A stretch of 64,000 nt of DNA from Phanerochaete sordida (GCA_019973155.2 BPQB01000010.1:620001-684000); one strand, 5' to 3'. Positions 35,944-47,331 are shown, counted from the first letter of the stretch. The notes: a model not told the origin generated them from the sequence alone. Numbers and translations: made by a program.

Positions 35944-37395
35944 AGCGGGAGCCGTGTGGCTATGCTTCATGTGGCTTTGGAATGTCAGCGGGGAGGTCCA
36001 AAAGTACCATATCGATTTGTCTTGCTGCTCATTGAACTACGGTGCCTTTGCACCTCCGGTCTCACGAGTTGGTCGGTTCTGTGTGCCGACGAGCATCTGG
36101 AGATTGTGCAAGTGCACATGATGCGCTGTTAAAAATGCGCAATCAACAAGTGTACAGTTTGTCTCATGTTCCTGACATTGAATGGCCAGCCATCTGCCAA
36201 GGCAGACTCGTGTCTGCGACTCTGCGCGTGGCCGGTGTGGGAGCGCATGCAAAGCTCTGCCTGAGCTGGCTCGAGTCCGCTGGCCCTGCGATTATGTAAG
36301 CTATGTGCGGCGCGTCGGTCTGATGCGCCTTTTCTTCTTCCACTTTGCCACGAACATCAGCAGACCTGCCTCCATCGTACCCTCGGCTGCGTCTGCATGC
36401 GCCCACAAAGAGAAGCTCGATGCCCAAGGTCTTCGTCACTGACGTCACCCGCCCTTCGAAGTGCTATAAAACCTCGGCGCGCCGCGACGTGTCTCTTTCC
36501 TCTCCTTTCCCCCGTCCCTCAAGCTCAAGTTCTGCGCTGAAACCATCGACACTATTCAGACCACCTTATTCTTTCCGCAGAGCAGTATGAGGGCCCCAGC
36601 GTGGGCAATATGGGCGCATACATGCTACATACAAGCCGGCTACACTGCCACTGACAACTGTCGTCAGATGGGTTTGAAGCTGGCTCGCAATTAGCCCGAC
36701 ACGTCCTTTCAGGAATACAATGCGTGAGGGCTAACTTCACTCAGACGGATGCAGTTCGCCTCACGCTTACAGGATACTACATATCAGCGAAAGGTCGTTA
36801 CGCATAACTGGGCCCTTGCTGGCGCCGGCGGCCTCTGGCTTGTTGAAAGTGCCAAGCTTCGGGCTGCTGCAGCGGGCTTCCGTCTGCAACGCGATGAGTG
36901 CAGCCTCTGCTTTTCCGGAAGGGATTTTGTCTTGACCGACCCTTGATTGGAGGGAAAGAGGGAAGGATCTGAGGAACGAGATCCGGTGGTGTGGGGCATG
37001 CCCCGCGTGATGATCGTGGCGGCGGGGTAAGCGGCGGGGTCAACCGTTGTTGATATCTCGGGCGACTCGTCCACCGCCCGTTTTCGATGCCTTTGTCGGG
37101 CTCTGTGCAGTCAAGACGTACAGACACGCTGTCTGAAGCTTGGAAGGCACCGTAGATCCCGTGGAAGAGACCCGGGCCCTGAGATACACGCGGAGCGGCA
37201 GCGCGTGGGTGGCAATGCAGGCTTTGGCTCAGAAGGAATCGATGCAGCTGGCTTTGGGAAGCTCTCCCCATCCGACCTGATGGCGATCAGCAGCTGCTTG
37301 AGCCGGGCAAGTGACGCTCATCATCAGTGGGAGAACGCATATAAAAGCGTACGACGGCCGACACCTAGGCTTCTTTCGCGCCGCCTCTCTCCTCC
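35944..37395. promoter_or_regulatory. Long upstream region of the JEN1-like gene; also an orphan CRE-TATA promoter
   Basis: No convincing gene. An orphan promoter-like block has TGACGTCA at 36440-36447, TATAAAA at 36465-36471 and a C/T-rich stretch. The first ATG after it (36588) opens only 35 codons. Nearer the transporter lie the palindrome GTGGGG...CCCCGC at 36991-37006 and GCGGGG at 37022-37027 and 37034-37039, all matching CreA/Mig1 sites (SYGGRG). A TATAAAAG box is at 37339-37346. Confidence 0.5.
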
Positions 37396-39484
37396 ATGGC
37401 TCCCCGCTTCCTCACCAGCCTCGTTCCCCGCAGAGAGCAGCGCGAGGAGGGCCGCCCCCTCCTCCAGGTCCTCCGCTCCCTGACCTGGGTGCAGTGGGGC
37501 CACTTCTGGTCAGGTATGTCATCGACTTTTCTGCGAGCGCGCAGCCGCCCCGCTGATAGCGGTTTGTGCGCAGGATGGCTCGCCTGGACGTGCGACGCGG
37601 TCGACTTCTTCAGTGTCTCCCTCAGTGTGACGAACCTCCAGAACCAGTTCCACAAGGACACGAACCATATCGTGCGCAGCCCTCCCATCCGTGCCCCGTC
37701 TCGGACCGCTGATGATGGACGCAGACGACCGCCATCACGCTCACCTTGCTCCTCCGTTCAGCCGGTGCCGTAAGTCAGCTGCACACCGTCTGGCGCGCAG
37801 GGTGCTCACCGCGCGTGCGCTGTCTCAGATCATCTTCGGCATCCTCTCAGACCGCTACGGCCGCAAGTGGCCGCTCGTCGTGAACCTGCTGCTCGTCGCG
37901 GTGCTCGAGCTCGGCTCGGGCTTCGTGCAGACGTTCCAGCAGTTCCTCGCCGTGCGCTCCATCTTCGGCATCGCGATGGGCGGCATCTGGGGGCTCGCGG
38001 CGTCGACGGGCCTCGAGAACCTGCCCGTCGAGGCGCGTGGGCTCGCGAGCGGCGTCCTCCAGCAGGGCTACGCCGTCGGGTACCTCATCGCCGCCGTCGT
38101 GAACCTCTTCCTCGTCCCCGAGGTCTCCGTCGGCTGGCGTGCGCTCTTCTGGACGTCCGCCGGCATGTCGCTCTTCGCCGCCGTCATCCGCATGCTGCTC
38201 CCCGAGAGCGAGATCTTCCTCCGCGCGAAGGCGGCGCGTGCGCACACCGGACACTCGACGAAGAGCAAGACGCGCATTTTCCTGCACGAGACGAAGGAGA
38301 TGCTCAAGAAGCACTGGCTCCTCTGTATTTATGCTGTATTATTGATGACTGGTGAGTGCTCCTGGTGTTGGAAGAGAACACAAAGCTGACGCGTAAACAG
38401 GTTTCAATTTCCTTTCGCACGGATCTCAAGATCTCTTCCCCACATACATGCAGAAGTCCAAGGGCTTCAGCCCCCACGATGCGACAGTGGCGACTATCAT
38501 CGGTAATTGTGTACGTCTCGTTCGACGGCTGTATCTCTTGTCCTTGAATGCTAATCCATGCTTATAGGGTGCTATTGCGTATGTTTTCCATGCCTGTACA
38601 CCGAAGTCCGCTACTGACTTGGTATTAGCGGAGGTGGAATCGCGGGTTGGGTCAGCCAATACATTGGGCGCCGCCTGACCATAGTGTGAGCATCCCGTAC
38701 TTGCATACACAAGCCCAAACTAAGTTTCCTCCCCAGAATCTTCGTCTGCATCATCGGCGCGTTCATTCCGCTATGGATCCTGCCTAGCACGTTCGGCGCG
38801 CTGTCCGCGGGTGCATTCTTCATTCAGTTCGGCGTACAGGGCGCGTGGGGTGTGGTACGTGCTGGCCCATTTGAATCGGGTTCCTGCTTCTCACTCTCGC
38901 ACGCAGATTCCCATCCAGCTCGCCGAGATGTCGCCCCCAGCCTTCCGTGCGACGTTCCCCGGCGTCGCGTACCAGGTCGGCAACGTGAGTCGAGGTTCCG
39001 CCCCACCGCGCGAGCTGCGTGCTGATTGCGTTCCGACAGATGGTGTCGTCTGCATCCGCGCAGATCGAAGCGAGTGAGTGCAAGGTTCAGGTGCCCAAAG
39101 TCCGAGCGGACACTGACACCCGCGACAGCCGGCGGCAACCACCTCAAGACGCACATCGCGGGCAACCCCGACCCCGTGCCGGACTACGCGACGGTGCAGG
39201 GCATCCTCATCGGCGTCGTCTCCGCGTTCGTGCTCGTCGTCACGATCATCGGCCCCGAGTGCGTCTCGCCCCACCTGCCTCTCTGAACCGGACTGATGGG
39301 CTGATCTTGGAACAGGAATCACGGCTCGCACTTCGAGAAGCACAAGACCGCGATCGAGGAGGGCGGCGGGCGCGACGAGATCGCGGAGGACGACGACGAC
39401 GCGGAGCGCCGCAGCGAGTCGCGCCCGGACAGCATCCGCGTCGAGGACGAGAAGCGGTCGACGGACGAGAAGCAGCCGGTGTAG
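37396..39484 (+). CDS. JEN1-type monocarboxylate/proton symporter (MFS), 496 aa
   Basis: Twelve exons: 37396-37513, 37574-37671, 37725-37769, 37829-38351, 38401-38510, 38568-38578 (11 nt), 38629-38685, 38737-38854, 38907-38984, 39040-39073, 39129-39258 and 39316-39484. The MFS signature between helices 2 and 3 is GILSDRYGRKWP. The Jen family fingerprint NxxSHxSQDxxxT appears as NFLSHGSQDLFPT near residues 264-276, and a second GRR loop as QYIGRR. The C-terminus is hydrophilic and acidic. Jen proteins import lactate, pyruvate and in some fungi dicarboxylates at the plasma membrane, and are repressed by glucose. The GCGGGG/CCCCGC cluster upstream suggests CreA control here too. Confidence 0.9.
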
Positions 39485-39815
39485 GCGTGAGGCCTGCCCG
39501 CCGGCGTTGTGGTATCATGATTTGCATGACCGACTGTTGTACGACCTGTTCACGATGTTGTCCGGCTCGAGTGTTGTACTGTATTATTAGTTGCATGGTT
39601 TGTGGTCGCTCTCCTACGTTGTGTGGGCACTCGTGCGATACGCCATGTGTGGGACATCGATATAAGAAGCATGTATTGATGTCCAGGGGTCGGCGAGGCT
39701 GTGAAGCGTCCAGTCTATCGCAACACAGTGTAGGCATAGTCTCGTTCGGAGACGATGAGGGAGCTCTGGAAGTACGCGTTTGGCGAGATTGTGGTGGATA
39801 TCATGGGATGCCCCG
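39485..39815. other. Intergenic region between convergent genes
   Basis: No gene seen in 331 bp. A GTGGATATCAT sequence at 39794-39804 recurs at 43847-43857, each just beyond the stop of a duplicated F-box gene. Confidence 0.4.
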
Positions 39816-42755
39816 TCATGATCTATCCCAGCAGATAACGGGCTGCCAGCTTCCCTGCGAGACGTGCCTCAACTCGATGAGGTACAGCTCCTCGAAGCAG
39901 CCAGGGACGATTTGCCAGTCCGGCTCGCCAGGAGACTCCTGGCACTTCGCCTGCTCGGTGCAACATTGTGAGCGGGGTGAGATGTACGGTAGCAATGAGG
40001 CACTTGCCTCGCAGAAGTCGCGAAGTTGCATCGCGATGCGTTGAGCAAGCTGCTCGAGTGTCATGGCTCCCGCTTTCCGTGTGGGATCATTCAAAATGAG
40101 CTTGCGGCGCCATAGCACGTAGCCCGGCCACTGCCTGCGATGAGCGATGGGCAATGAACAGGTACAAATTCGACTCACGAGGATTCGTAACGTGATGTGA
40201 GTACCGATCTCCGATGGCTTCAGCTCAGACTTTGCGTCGTTAAGACGCGGGAGGGGAAGGCATAGTGCATCGGCTAGGCGGATGCCCATTTTCCCGCCAT
40301 GCATTGTGAACGAAATGACCGCTGATCGGCAGAACCTGGGCTGGTCGCCGGGAAGTTTGTAGATTGCTTGAGGGACGATTAAGCCGGGCAAATGTCCCAA
40401 GCACGTGTCCTTGTGGTCCAGGTAGGAGTGTTGGGGAAGCTGTGGAGAATATTCGTAAACACTGTCCCGACGAATGCGAAAATGAACCTTACTGGAGGGT
40501 CAGAAACGGGTAAGTTCTGGACTTCATCATCAGAGCGGCCACACTCAAGCTGGGGCAAGGGTGATGGGGCTGCTGACAGACGCTCTATTCGAGCGGGGCG
40601 TCGAGGTTGGCTTCTCTAAAGCGCGGTCAGCAGATGAACCAGACATTTGTTGCTCACGGTGGTGCGATATGAATGGGAGGCAGACTGCGCACGCTATACG
40701 TTCTACAGCTAGAGTGCAAAAAAAAAAAAAAATGAAACTCACTGGGGACTCGCGTTGAACGCTATCTTCGAGACCAGTATCATGCCCCATTATCCACGTT
40801 GAAAGCGCTAAAGTTGCTGTTGGATCCGTTTGAGAGCAGCTTGTAGCTTTGCTATCCTGGTGTATGTAGTCAGAGAATGATGACGACTTCTGCGGCTCGT
40901 GGTGGAATGATTTCGCTCACCAGATATCTAGTCTCCGTTGCACAGCAGCCGGGCTCAATTGAGGGAAGGAATCTCTTCCTGACCCTCTGTTCCGTCTTGC
41001 TTTCCACCCTCTTTTCGGCTTCGCTATCCTTTCTGCTCCGCTCCTGATACAGAGATCCGGCTGTCACGGCAGCTGTGACTAGTACTGGCACCACCATCAA
41101 CGCATCTCCGGCGCGGACGCGATCTGGAGCCGGAATACGCCCATGCGAGGGCTCGAGGGGCCTGCGGACGGGGCGAGGGCGAAGGTTTCCCAGCTGAGTA
41201 GCGATCTTGTACGAGATCGATGCAGATCCACGGGTTCCCGCAGCCAGGTTGGCGGCAGCGTGGTGTGCGGTGGACTGATGTTTACAAAGAAAGACTGATT
41301 ATGTATGCCAGACTCTGAATTATGAGGATCACGGTACCTTGTCACATACCACGCGTGCCCGACCGGACTTTATTAGTCTGTGGATTGGCTGTTCCGGCTT
41401 GTCGTCGGGGCCATGTAAATAGGCCGCACAGTCCGCATCATAAGCTTGAATAAAAAGAGTGCCGAACAGATTCCCTTCTAGCTGCTCACTAAAGGCCGAC
41501 CAGTCTAGATGTTCTTCAATATTCTTGACTTCGCCAGAGGATATGATCAGCAACAAATTGATGACCGCTGGCACGCCGTCTTCAAGAATGAAAGAAGCTT
41601 CCAAAGATATGTTGCAGGTTGAGGATGGCTGGATCGCTTGGTATTCTCCTAGTAAGGACTCAAAGGTAAGAAACACCGTGGCACAGATTGATGCAGAGTG
41701 AGAGTCGGACGCACCGTCTCCTGGAACGAAATTCACCTTAACATAATCACACTTGCAGGAACTACATAGAGTCGATAGCAGCGACGCTGTACGCTTCCAC
41801 TCGTCCGCATAAGCAGGAGGACACCGCACGGAGACGAGAACCGAGGAAGAAACAGCGTAGGAGTGATCTTCCATGTAGGCCTCTGGATCTGCGAAACCGA
41901 GGGTGCATCGAACTGACATGAGCTCTAGAGGTCGCAGCAGATCCCTATGCGTAGCATGACGCTCTGCGAGCAGGCCAACACCCGAGTCCAATGTGGCAAA
42001 ACAGATGTCTTGGCAGCGACAGGACCTCACGGTCTGCAGCTGGGCGATGAGTCTGCTGACGACGGCGACGCTGGTGATCTCCAGGCCATACAGGAGGAGT
42101 TCTGCAATGCATAGAATCCATGCGGGGACCGAAGGGGGCAAAGTATCCAAGACAGCGCATTTCATTTTAGCATGTGTTTTTAGGGGTGTCGAGCTCTTCA
42201 AGCTGGACGCAGGCTTCCACGAAGTGGGGTTGGGAAGTACGATGATGCGTACTGCGGCGTTGGTTTGCTTCAACTCACGAGCGCGGTGTAGCCACGGTCG
42301 CTTTGGCCGCGACGGACCCACTGCAAGGTCCACTTTGTCGATCAGCTTGATTATGGGAGGACCTAGAGCGAGTAGCACGTCGATGTCCTTCTTCGACCTA
42401 AGGACGAGATGCTGGAAGAGAAGAGGTCTCAGCACGGTCGCCCAGTGCCTACAAGTTAAGGAGCATTGGGATAAGATACGCTTGTCTGAGGTCGATAATG
42501 GTTGGCTGGACGGGTAAATGAGTAGGATGGCGTGTATAATTTCAGGAGGAAGACATATTGCCGGGCTTGTCTTGTTGGGCTGCATGAACCATCTAGTCAG
42601 AACGCGCAAAGCAGGTATTGCAGTATGTACAATGCACATGCCTTTCTGTACCATCCGAATCTCTTCAGGAGCTCTGGGAAGCTCTCCTGGGCACGGCATG
42701 TGGCTTGGATGATCAGGAGTACAGCCAGGAATCCGCTCAGAAGTTTGAGTAGCAT
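39816..42755 (-). CDS. F-box protein fused to a novel C-terminal domain, copy 1, 817 aa
   Basis: Exons: 42755-42642, 42579-41350, 41274-40921, 40856-40743, 40615-40493, 40439-40179, 40130-40008 and 39950-39816, all phase 0. Residues 1-25 are hydrophobic, signal-like. The F-box is at ~46-95 (CLPPEIIHAILLI, LTCRHWATVLRPLLFQHLVL). An LRR-like region runs to ~445. A hydrophobic segment lies at ~505-522 (ALMVVPVLVTAAVTAG). The C-terminal domain follows (LPGLIVPQAIY, RLADALCLP, WPGYVLW, LEQLAQRIAMQLRDF, LYLIELRHVS). The F-box frame ends in a stop unless the GTATGT intron at 41349 is spliced; then the frame runs on through six more exons. Copy 2 has the same exon plan. Introns 1 (42641) and 7 (40007) start with GC. 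Confidence 0.75.
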
Positions 42756-43863
42756 GTCGTGTCGCAGCGAAGTCTGTCAGATGGCCGCGAACGCAGGAGC
42801 AAAGCAGTTACTAATATACGGCAGAATGTGCGCACCTTCGCCCTCGCAGTGTCGCCAGAGTTAAGTTGCCGTCGGTAGGAGGTACGATCGTGGTAAATCA
42901 TCAATACCACGCTGCCTCGCGACGGTTCGCTCATCACACTTCTTAGCGTTCATGCGCACGAAATGCATATTGCGAGGAAGGGTGATCAAAAAATCTGGTA
43001 AGCGGTACCACCAGAATGCAGTCCTTGGGCTGCGTGTCCGTTATATGCACAGCAAAACGGCGCGATCTACGTTCGACTCTATTATCGAACAAAGTCGCGC
43101 AGTCGAGCCTGAAGACTGTGGCAATACATGGCGATATGCAGCTAAATTGAGCTCATTTCCGCTACTCGGCTGATTCTCCACGCACCTAGGTACCCCACGT
43201 GCACCGCAGGCCGGTGCAATACGTGGCCGCCGCGTTGGGGGCACACCGTCGTCTTGCGTGCAAAACCTGTATTTGATTGATCTAGTCACAAAGGTCGCGC
43301 CTTGGCTGAGGGGGGTCGTGGGAACGCAATTTGGCCGTGATTTGGCCTGCCGGCTGGACCTGAAAGATGGCGCTTAGACCCCCCTCAGCCAAGGTGCGAC
43401 TTTTTGTGACCAGCCTAGTATTTGATGGCACATCGTCCAATCGCAGGCATCAGATGACCACTATCAGATAAGATAGTGTACTGCGCCCCGTCGCGGCCTT
43501 CGCATCCGTTCCTCGTCGACCGTCCCTGCATCCATTCGCTGCGGCCGCCACGTAAAATGTACAGAGGTAGCCAAGGTGGACCCGTACAAATTTCAGCACG
43601 CAGGATGTGGCCCCTAGAAGGCTCCGCTGACCAGTACGGCGGCCGTCCTCTGCGGGGCTAGTACACGGAAGTTCGTGCGCGCGGAAGCTGATGTTGCAAC
43701 GCGACCTTCATCCGCCATCCGAGGCCATGATACGGACACTATGTAGTCTCGCTTACTATCCTTTCAATATTGCAGAGTAACGTAGGCAGGGTTTTGCTCA
43801 GACACGGGGGTGAAAGGTACTGTAGACTACTCTCTCAGAATGTGGTGGATATCATAAATAATA
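42756..43863. promoter_or_regulatory. Promoter region of F-box copy 1, interrupted by a MITE
   Basis: Homologous to 46613-47290 upstream of copy 2. Shared blocks include GAGCTCATTTCCGCTA (43149-43164) and a paired GATA-type element TATCAGATAAGA at 43462-43473. No independent gene is supported. Confidence 0.55.
43278..43418. mobile_element. hAT-like MITE, 141 bp
   Basis: The element is bounded by an 8-bp direct repeat TATTTGAT (43270-43277 and 43419-43426). It has inverted termini of about 35-38 bp: the left end reads GTCACAAAGGTCGCGCCTTG and the right end, reverse-complemented, reads GTCACAAAAAGTCGCACCTT; both arms continue into GGCTGAGGGGGG. No coding capacity. 8-bp target duplications are typical of hAT transposons. 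The duplicated promoter near 47100-47130 shows the uninterrupted site. Confidence 0.85.
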
Positions 43864-46612
43864 TCAAGATACGTCCCGGCAGATAACTGGCTGCCAGCTG
43901 TCTATTGAGACGTGTCTCAGCTCGATGAGATAGAGGCGCTTGAAGAGTTCGGTGTCAAGCTTCCACGATGGCTCCGAGGCATGGTATTTCTCGTAGGATT
44001 TCTCCTGCATCGGGACGCATAGTTACATTGCCTGAGACGTACGACACTAGTATAAGTCACTTGCCTCGCAGAATTTACGGATCAGCGTGGCGACGCGCTG
44101 AGCAACTCGCTCAAGCGTCACAGGCTTCTTTTCCCACACATGCTCGAAGATGTCAATAGCATTGTGGCGGCACCATGGGGCGTAGCCCGGCCACTGTCTC
44201 CGATGAGCGACGGAGGCTGGACATGCACTTACACGACTCACGAGGATATGCAAAGCGACACGTCCACCAGCCGATAGCTTTGGTTGAGACTGTGCACCGT
44301 CAAGACACCAGATGGGAAGGCGTAGTGCATCAGTGAGGCGGACGCCCGGTCTCCCGGCGTGCACGAAGGGTATGCTTGCGAGTCGATCGAACGTGGACTG
44401 GTCCGCGGGCGGTCTGTAGTCTTGCTGAGGGACGATGATTCCGGGAAGCTCCCGGCTAATGGCGTCGCCGTAGTCGCAGAATGAGTGATAAGAGGGCTGG
44501 GGTGATATGAGAATGCACGCGCGCCACACGAGCGCAAACGTGGACCTTACCGGAGACTCAGAAACAGGTATAGATCGAGTTTCGTCGTCGATTCGGGCAC
44601 ATTCCGAGCGCGTCAAGGCGGGTGAGGTCACTTTGAGATATCCTTCGGCACTTTCTCCAGCTCTCTAGAGCGCGGTGAGTGAACTGTAATTATCGGTACA
44701 AGTCGGGTGAAGTAATAGAAAGCTAGGGAAGAATATGCACGACGTGCACTCCACAATCGAAGTGTAAGAAATGAGCTCACTGAGGACTCGCACACAGTCA
44801 GGGGCCAAGCTTCATGAAGGCGCAGATTGGTAGTGGGAATAGGCATTGAGGTGGCTGAGTAGTTTCTGTGGATAATACTTCCATAGTAGTTTACCTATAG
44901 TGCAATAGGCGAAAGATCAGGATTTTGATGGTCCGTGATGAAGTAGTGAGAAATTCAGCCCACCAGAGATCCGGCGGTGGCCAGTGCAGACACGAGTGAC
45001 AGCGCGTCTTCGATGCCTATATGGTTTGGGTCCGGAGAAGGCTCATGCGAGGGCTCGAGGGACCCGCGTTGAAATCGAGGGCGCAGGTTTCCCAGCTTAG
45101 TGACGATGCTGTAGGTGCTTGTAGTGACGTCATGAGCCTCTACTGCTGCTGAGGCAGCAGTAAAGTCGTGGGTTGACTGGTATTTCTAGAGGACAGATTA
45201 TTATCATATGTTCAAAGACTCCAAAATTCGAAGACGATCACGGTACCCTGTCACTTACCACGCGCACTCGACCGTACTTGATCGCCCTCTGAATCGGCTG
45301 CTCCAGCGTGTCGTCGGAGATATCGAGGTAAGTGGCCCATTTGATGTTTGAGGTCTGAATGATAAGATCGCCGAACGGACTCTCTTCCGTGAACGCGTCG
45401 CCGAGAGCCGACCAATCCAAGTGGCTTTCAATATCTTCCACCAGACCAGAAGAGACCGTGAGCAAGAAATCGATAGCTGCTGATATGTCGCCTTGGGGAT
45501 CCAGAGTGAAGGATGCCTCCAGCAAGATGTCGCAGGTGGAGTACTGCTCGATCGCTCGAGATCCACCTGGAAAGCAGCTCGAAGAATCAGGAATATCTCG
45601 ACAGAAAACGATATGAAAGAACATGGTAGACGCACCGCCTCCTGAAACGAAGCATACCTTCGCGTAATCATACACGCAGGTATTGCATAGACGTGGTAAC
45701 AGCGACGTCGTATACGTCCACGCGTCCGCGAGATCGGGAGCACACCGCACGGAGACGAGAATAGAGGAAGATACCAAGTCAGAATGGTCAGGCGCGTTGT
45801 CCTGTAGTAGGGCCGCACTGCCAATGGTACATCCACTCGACGTGACCTCGAGATCTTGCATCGATCTCCTATAGGCAGCACGGCCCGGGCGCAACGCGAG
45901 TAGGGGCGTAGCTGAGTCCAAGATTGCGAAGCTGACGTCTCGGCAGCTGCAGGACCGCACAGTCTGCAGCTGGGCGACGAGTCTGCTGACGACGGCGACG
46001 CTGGCGAGCTGCAGGCCGTACAGGTACAGCTCGGTGATGCATAGCGTCCATGCAGGAACCAGGGGAGGGAGGGAGTCCAACATCGCGTACTCCATCTCGA
46101 TATGGTGGTTCCCCAGGACTGTCGGGATGGTTGAGCCGGAGGTAGGCCTCCAAGACCCCGGGTCGTGGAGTGCGAGTAGGCGTATGGTGACGGAGTCGTT
46201 GATGTGCTTCAGCTTGCGGGCGTAGTGTAGCCACGGCTTCTCTGGAAGCGACGGACCTATTGCGAGATCCACGGTGGAGACCAGCTCGATGACGGACCGA
46301 GGTAGAGCGAGGAGCGTGAGGATATCCTCCCTCGACTTGAGAACGAGATGCTGGAAGAGAAGAGGTCTTAGTACGGTCGCCCAATGCTTGCATGTCAATG
46401 AGTATTGAGATAAAGTGCGTTTTTCTTGCGACGAGAACGGCCGGCCTTCTGAGTAAGTCAACAGGATAACGTGAATGACTTCAGGAGGAAGGCATGTTGT
46501 GGAGCTCTGCTTTCTCGGCTACATTCATAAAGTCAGGGCACGTCCAGCAAGCATTGAAGAGCGCACATACCTTTCGGTACCTTCCCAGTCCGTCTAAGAG
46601 CTTTCGTAGCAT
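43864..46612 (-). CDS. F-box protein fused to a novel C-terminal domain, copy 2, 758 aa
   Basis: Exons: 46612-46571, 46518-45259, 45185-44964, 44894-44781, 44664-44551, 44496-44242, 44193-44065 and 44004-43864, all phase 0, matching copy 1 one for one. The F-box is at ~22-70 (CLPPEVIHVILLT, LTCKHWATVLRPLLFQHLVL). An LRR-like region follows, then a shorter linker with weak hydrophobic character (ALSLVSALATAGSL). The C-terminal domain has LPGIIVPQQDY, RLTDALRLP, WPGYAPW, LERVAQRVATLIRKF and LYLIELRHVS. Intron 1 here has a normal GTATGT donor; the last intron has GCAAGT, as in copy 1. The protein lacks the hydrophobic N-terminal insert of copy 1. Likely an SCF adaptor; target unknown. Confidence 0.75.
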
Positions 46613-47331
46613 GTCCCCTTGTAGCAGAGTTTGTCTCGATGGCTGCGAGTAAGAGGGAAGGGCAGAGTTCAAGGCTCTCAGTCGATAGAGCAATGCGAGT
46701 GTTCCTCAAGGCATTACCGCTCTCAAACCGTCGTTCTCATGATTGTCGTCGGAAAACGGCGCGATCCTAGTAAACCAGCGTCAAGTTCAAGTTGCTTCAC
46801 AAGGCACGTCTCTTTGCGTCCATGCACAAGAAAGGCGTACTCCAATGGGCGCAGCGTCATCGTGTTGTGCTCCTCGGGCCGCATGACTGCGACGCCTACA
46901 GCAAAACGGCGCATCGCCTGCGTACAATGTCCCCAAACAAAGTCGCGCAGCCAAAGACCCTAGCAAAAATGGGCGACACGCGCCCAGAGTGAGCTCATTT
47001 CCGCTATTCTGGGGCGATGCCCGACGCACCTGGGCCCCTCATGCCCCCTTCAGACCGATGCAATGCGCTGTCGTCGGAGAGAGGCCCCCGCCTTACGTGC
47101 AAACCCCGTCCGCGACGGCACGCCGTCCAATCGCACGCCGGCTCGCGTGAGGTCCATTATCAGATAAGATGCGCGGAGTGGTGTGATTTGATCGCGTCTT
47201 ATCTCATCGCGCGCCGGCCGCCCCCTGGACCGCCCACCATCTTCACCCTGCCCTGCGTCCGCTCGCTGCGGACGTCGTATAAAAATGGCTGGTACACGAG
47301 ATGGGGGCATACACACTCACGAACATACAAG
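46613..47331. promoter_or_regulatory. Divergent promoter of F-box copy 2 and the AIFM2-like gene
   Basis: TATAAAAA at 47278-47285 lies about 50 bp before the ATG at 47332. A paired GATA element TATCAGATAAGA lies at 47158-47169. The 5' part is homologous to the promoter of copy 1. Confidence 0.55.

Larger units (their letters stand above)
39790..47290. repeat. Tandem segmental duplication, two units of about 3.5 kb
   Basis: Unit 1 covers ~39790-43570 and unit 2 ~43840-47290. Each includes the full F-box/C-terminal-domain gene on the minus strand plus about 700 bp of upstream sequence, up to a sequence corresponding to the promoter of the oxidoreductase gene at 47332 (TTCGCTGCGGCCGCCACGTA in unit 1, CTCGCTGCGGACGTCGTATA in unit 2). 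Divergence is considerable, so the duplication is not recent. Confidence 0.8.

Noticed and set aside
40719..40732. Poly-A run as a possible retroposon tail
   Set aside because: It lies inside an intron of F-box copy 1, with no flanking duplication or reverse-transcribed sequence.
41329..42699. F-box gene as a separate 456-codon gene ending at 41329
   Set aside because: A splice donor just before the stop, a downstream frame without its own promoter, and the same arrangement in the second copy favour one long gene.
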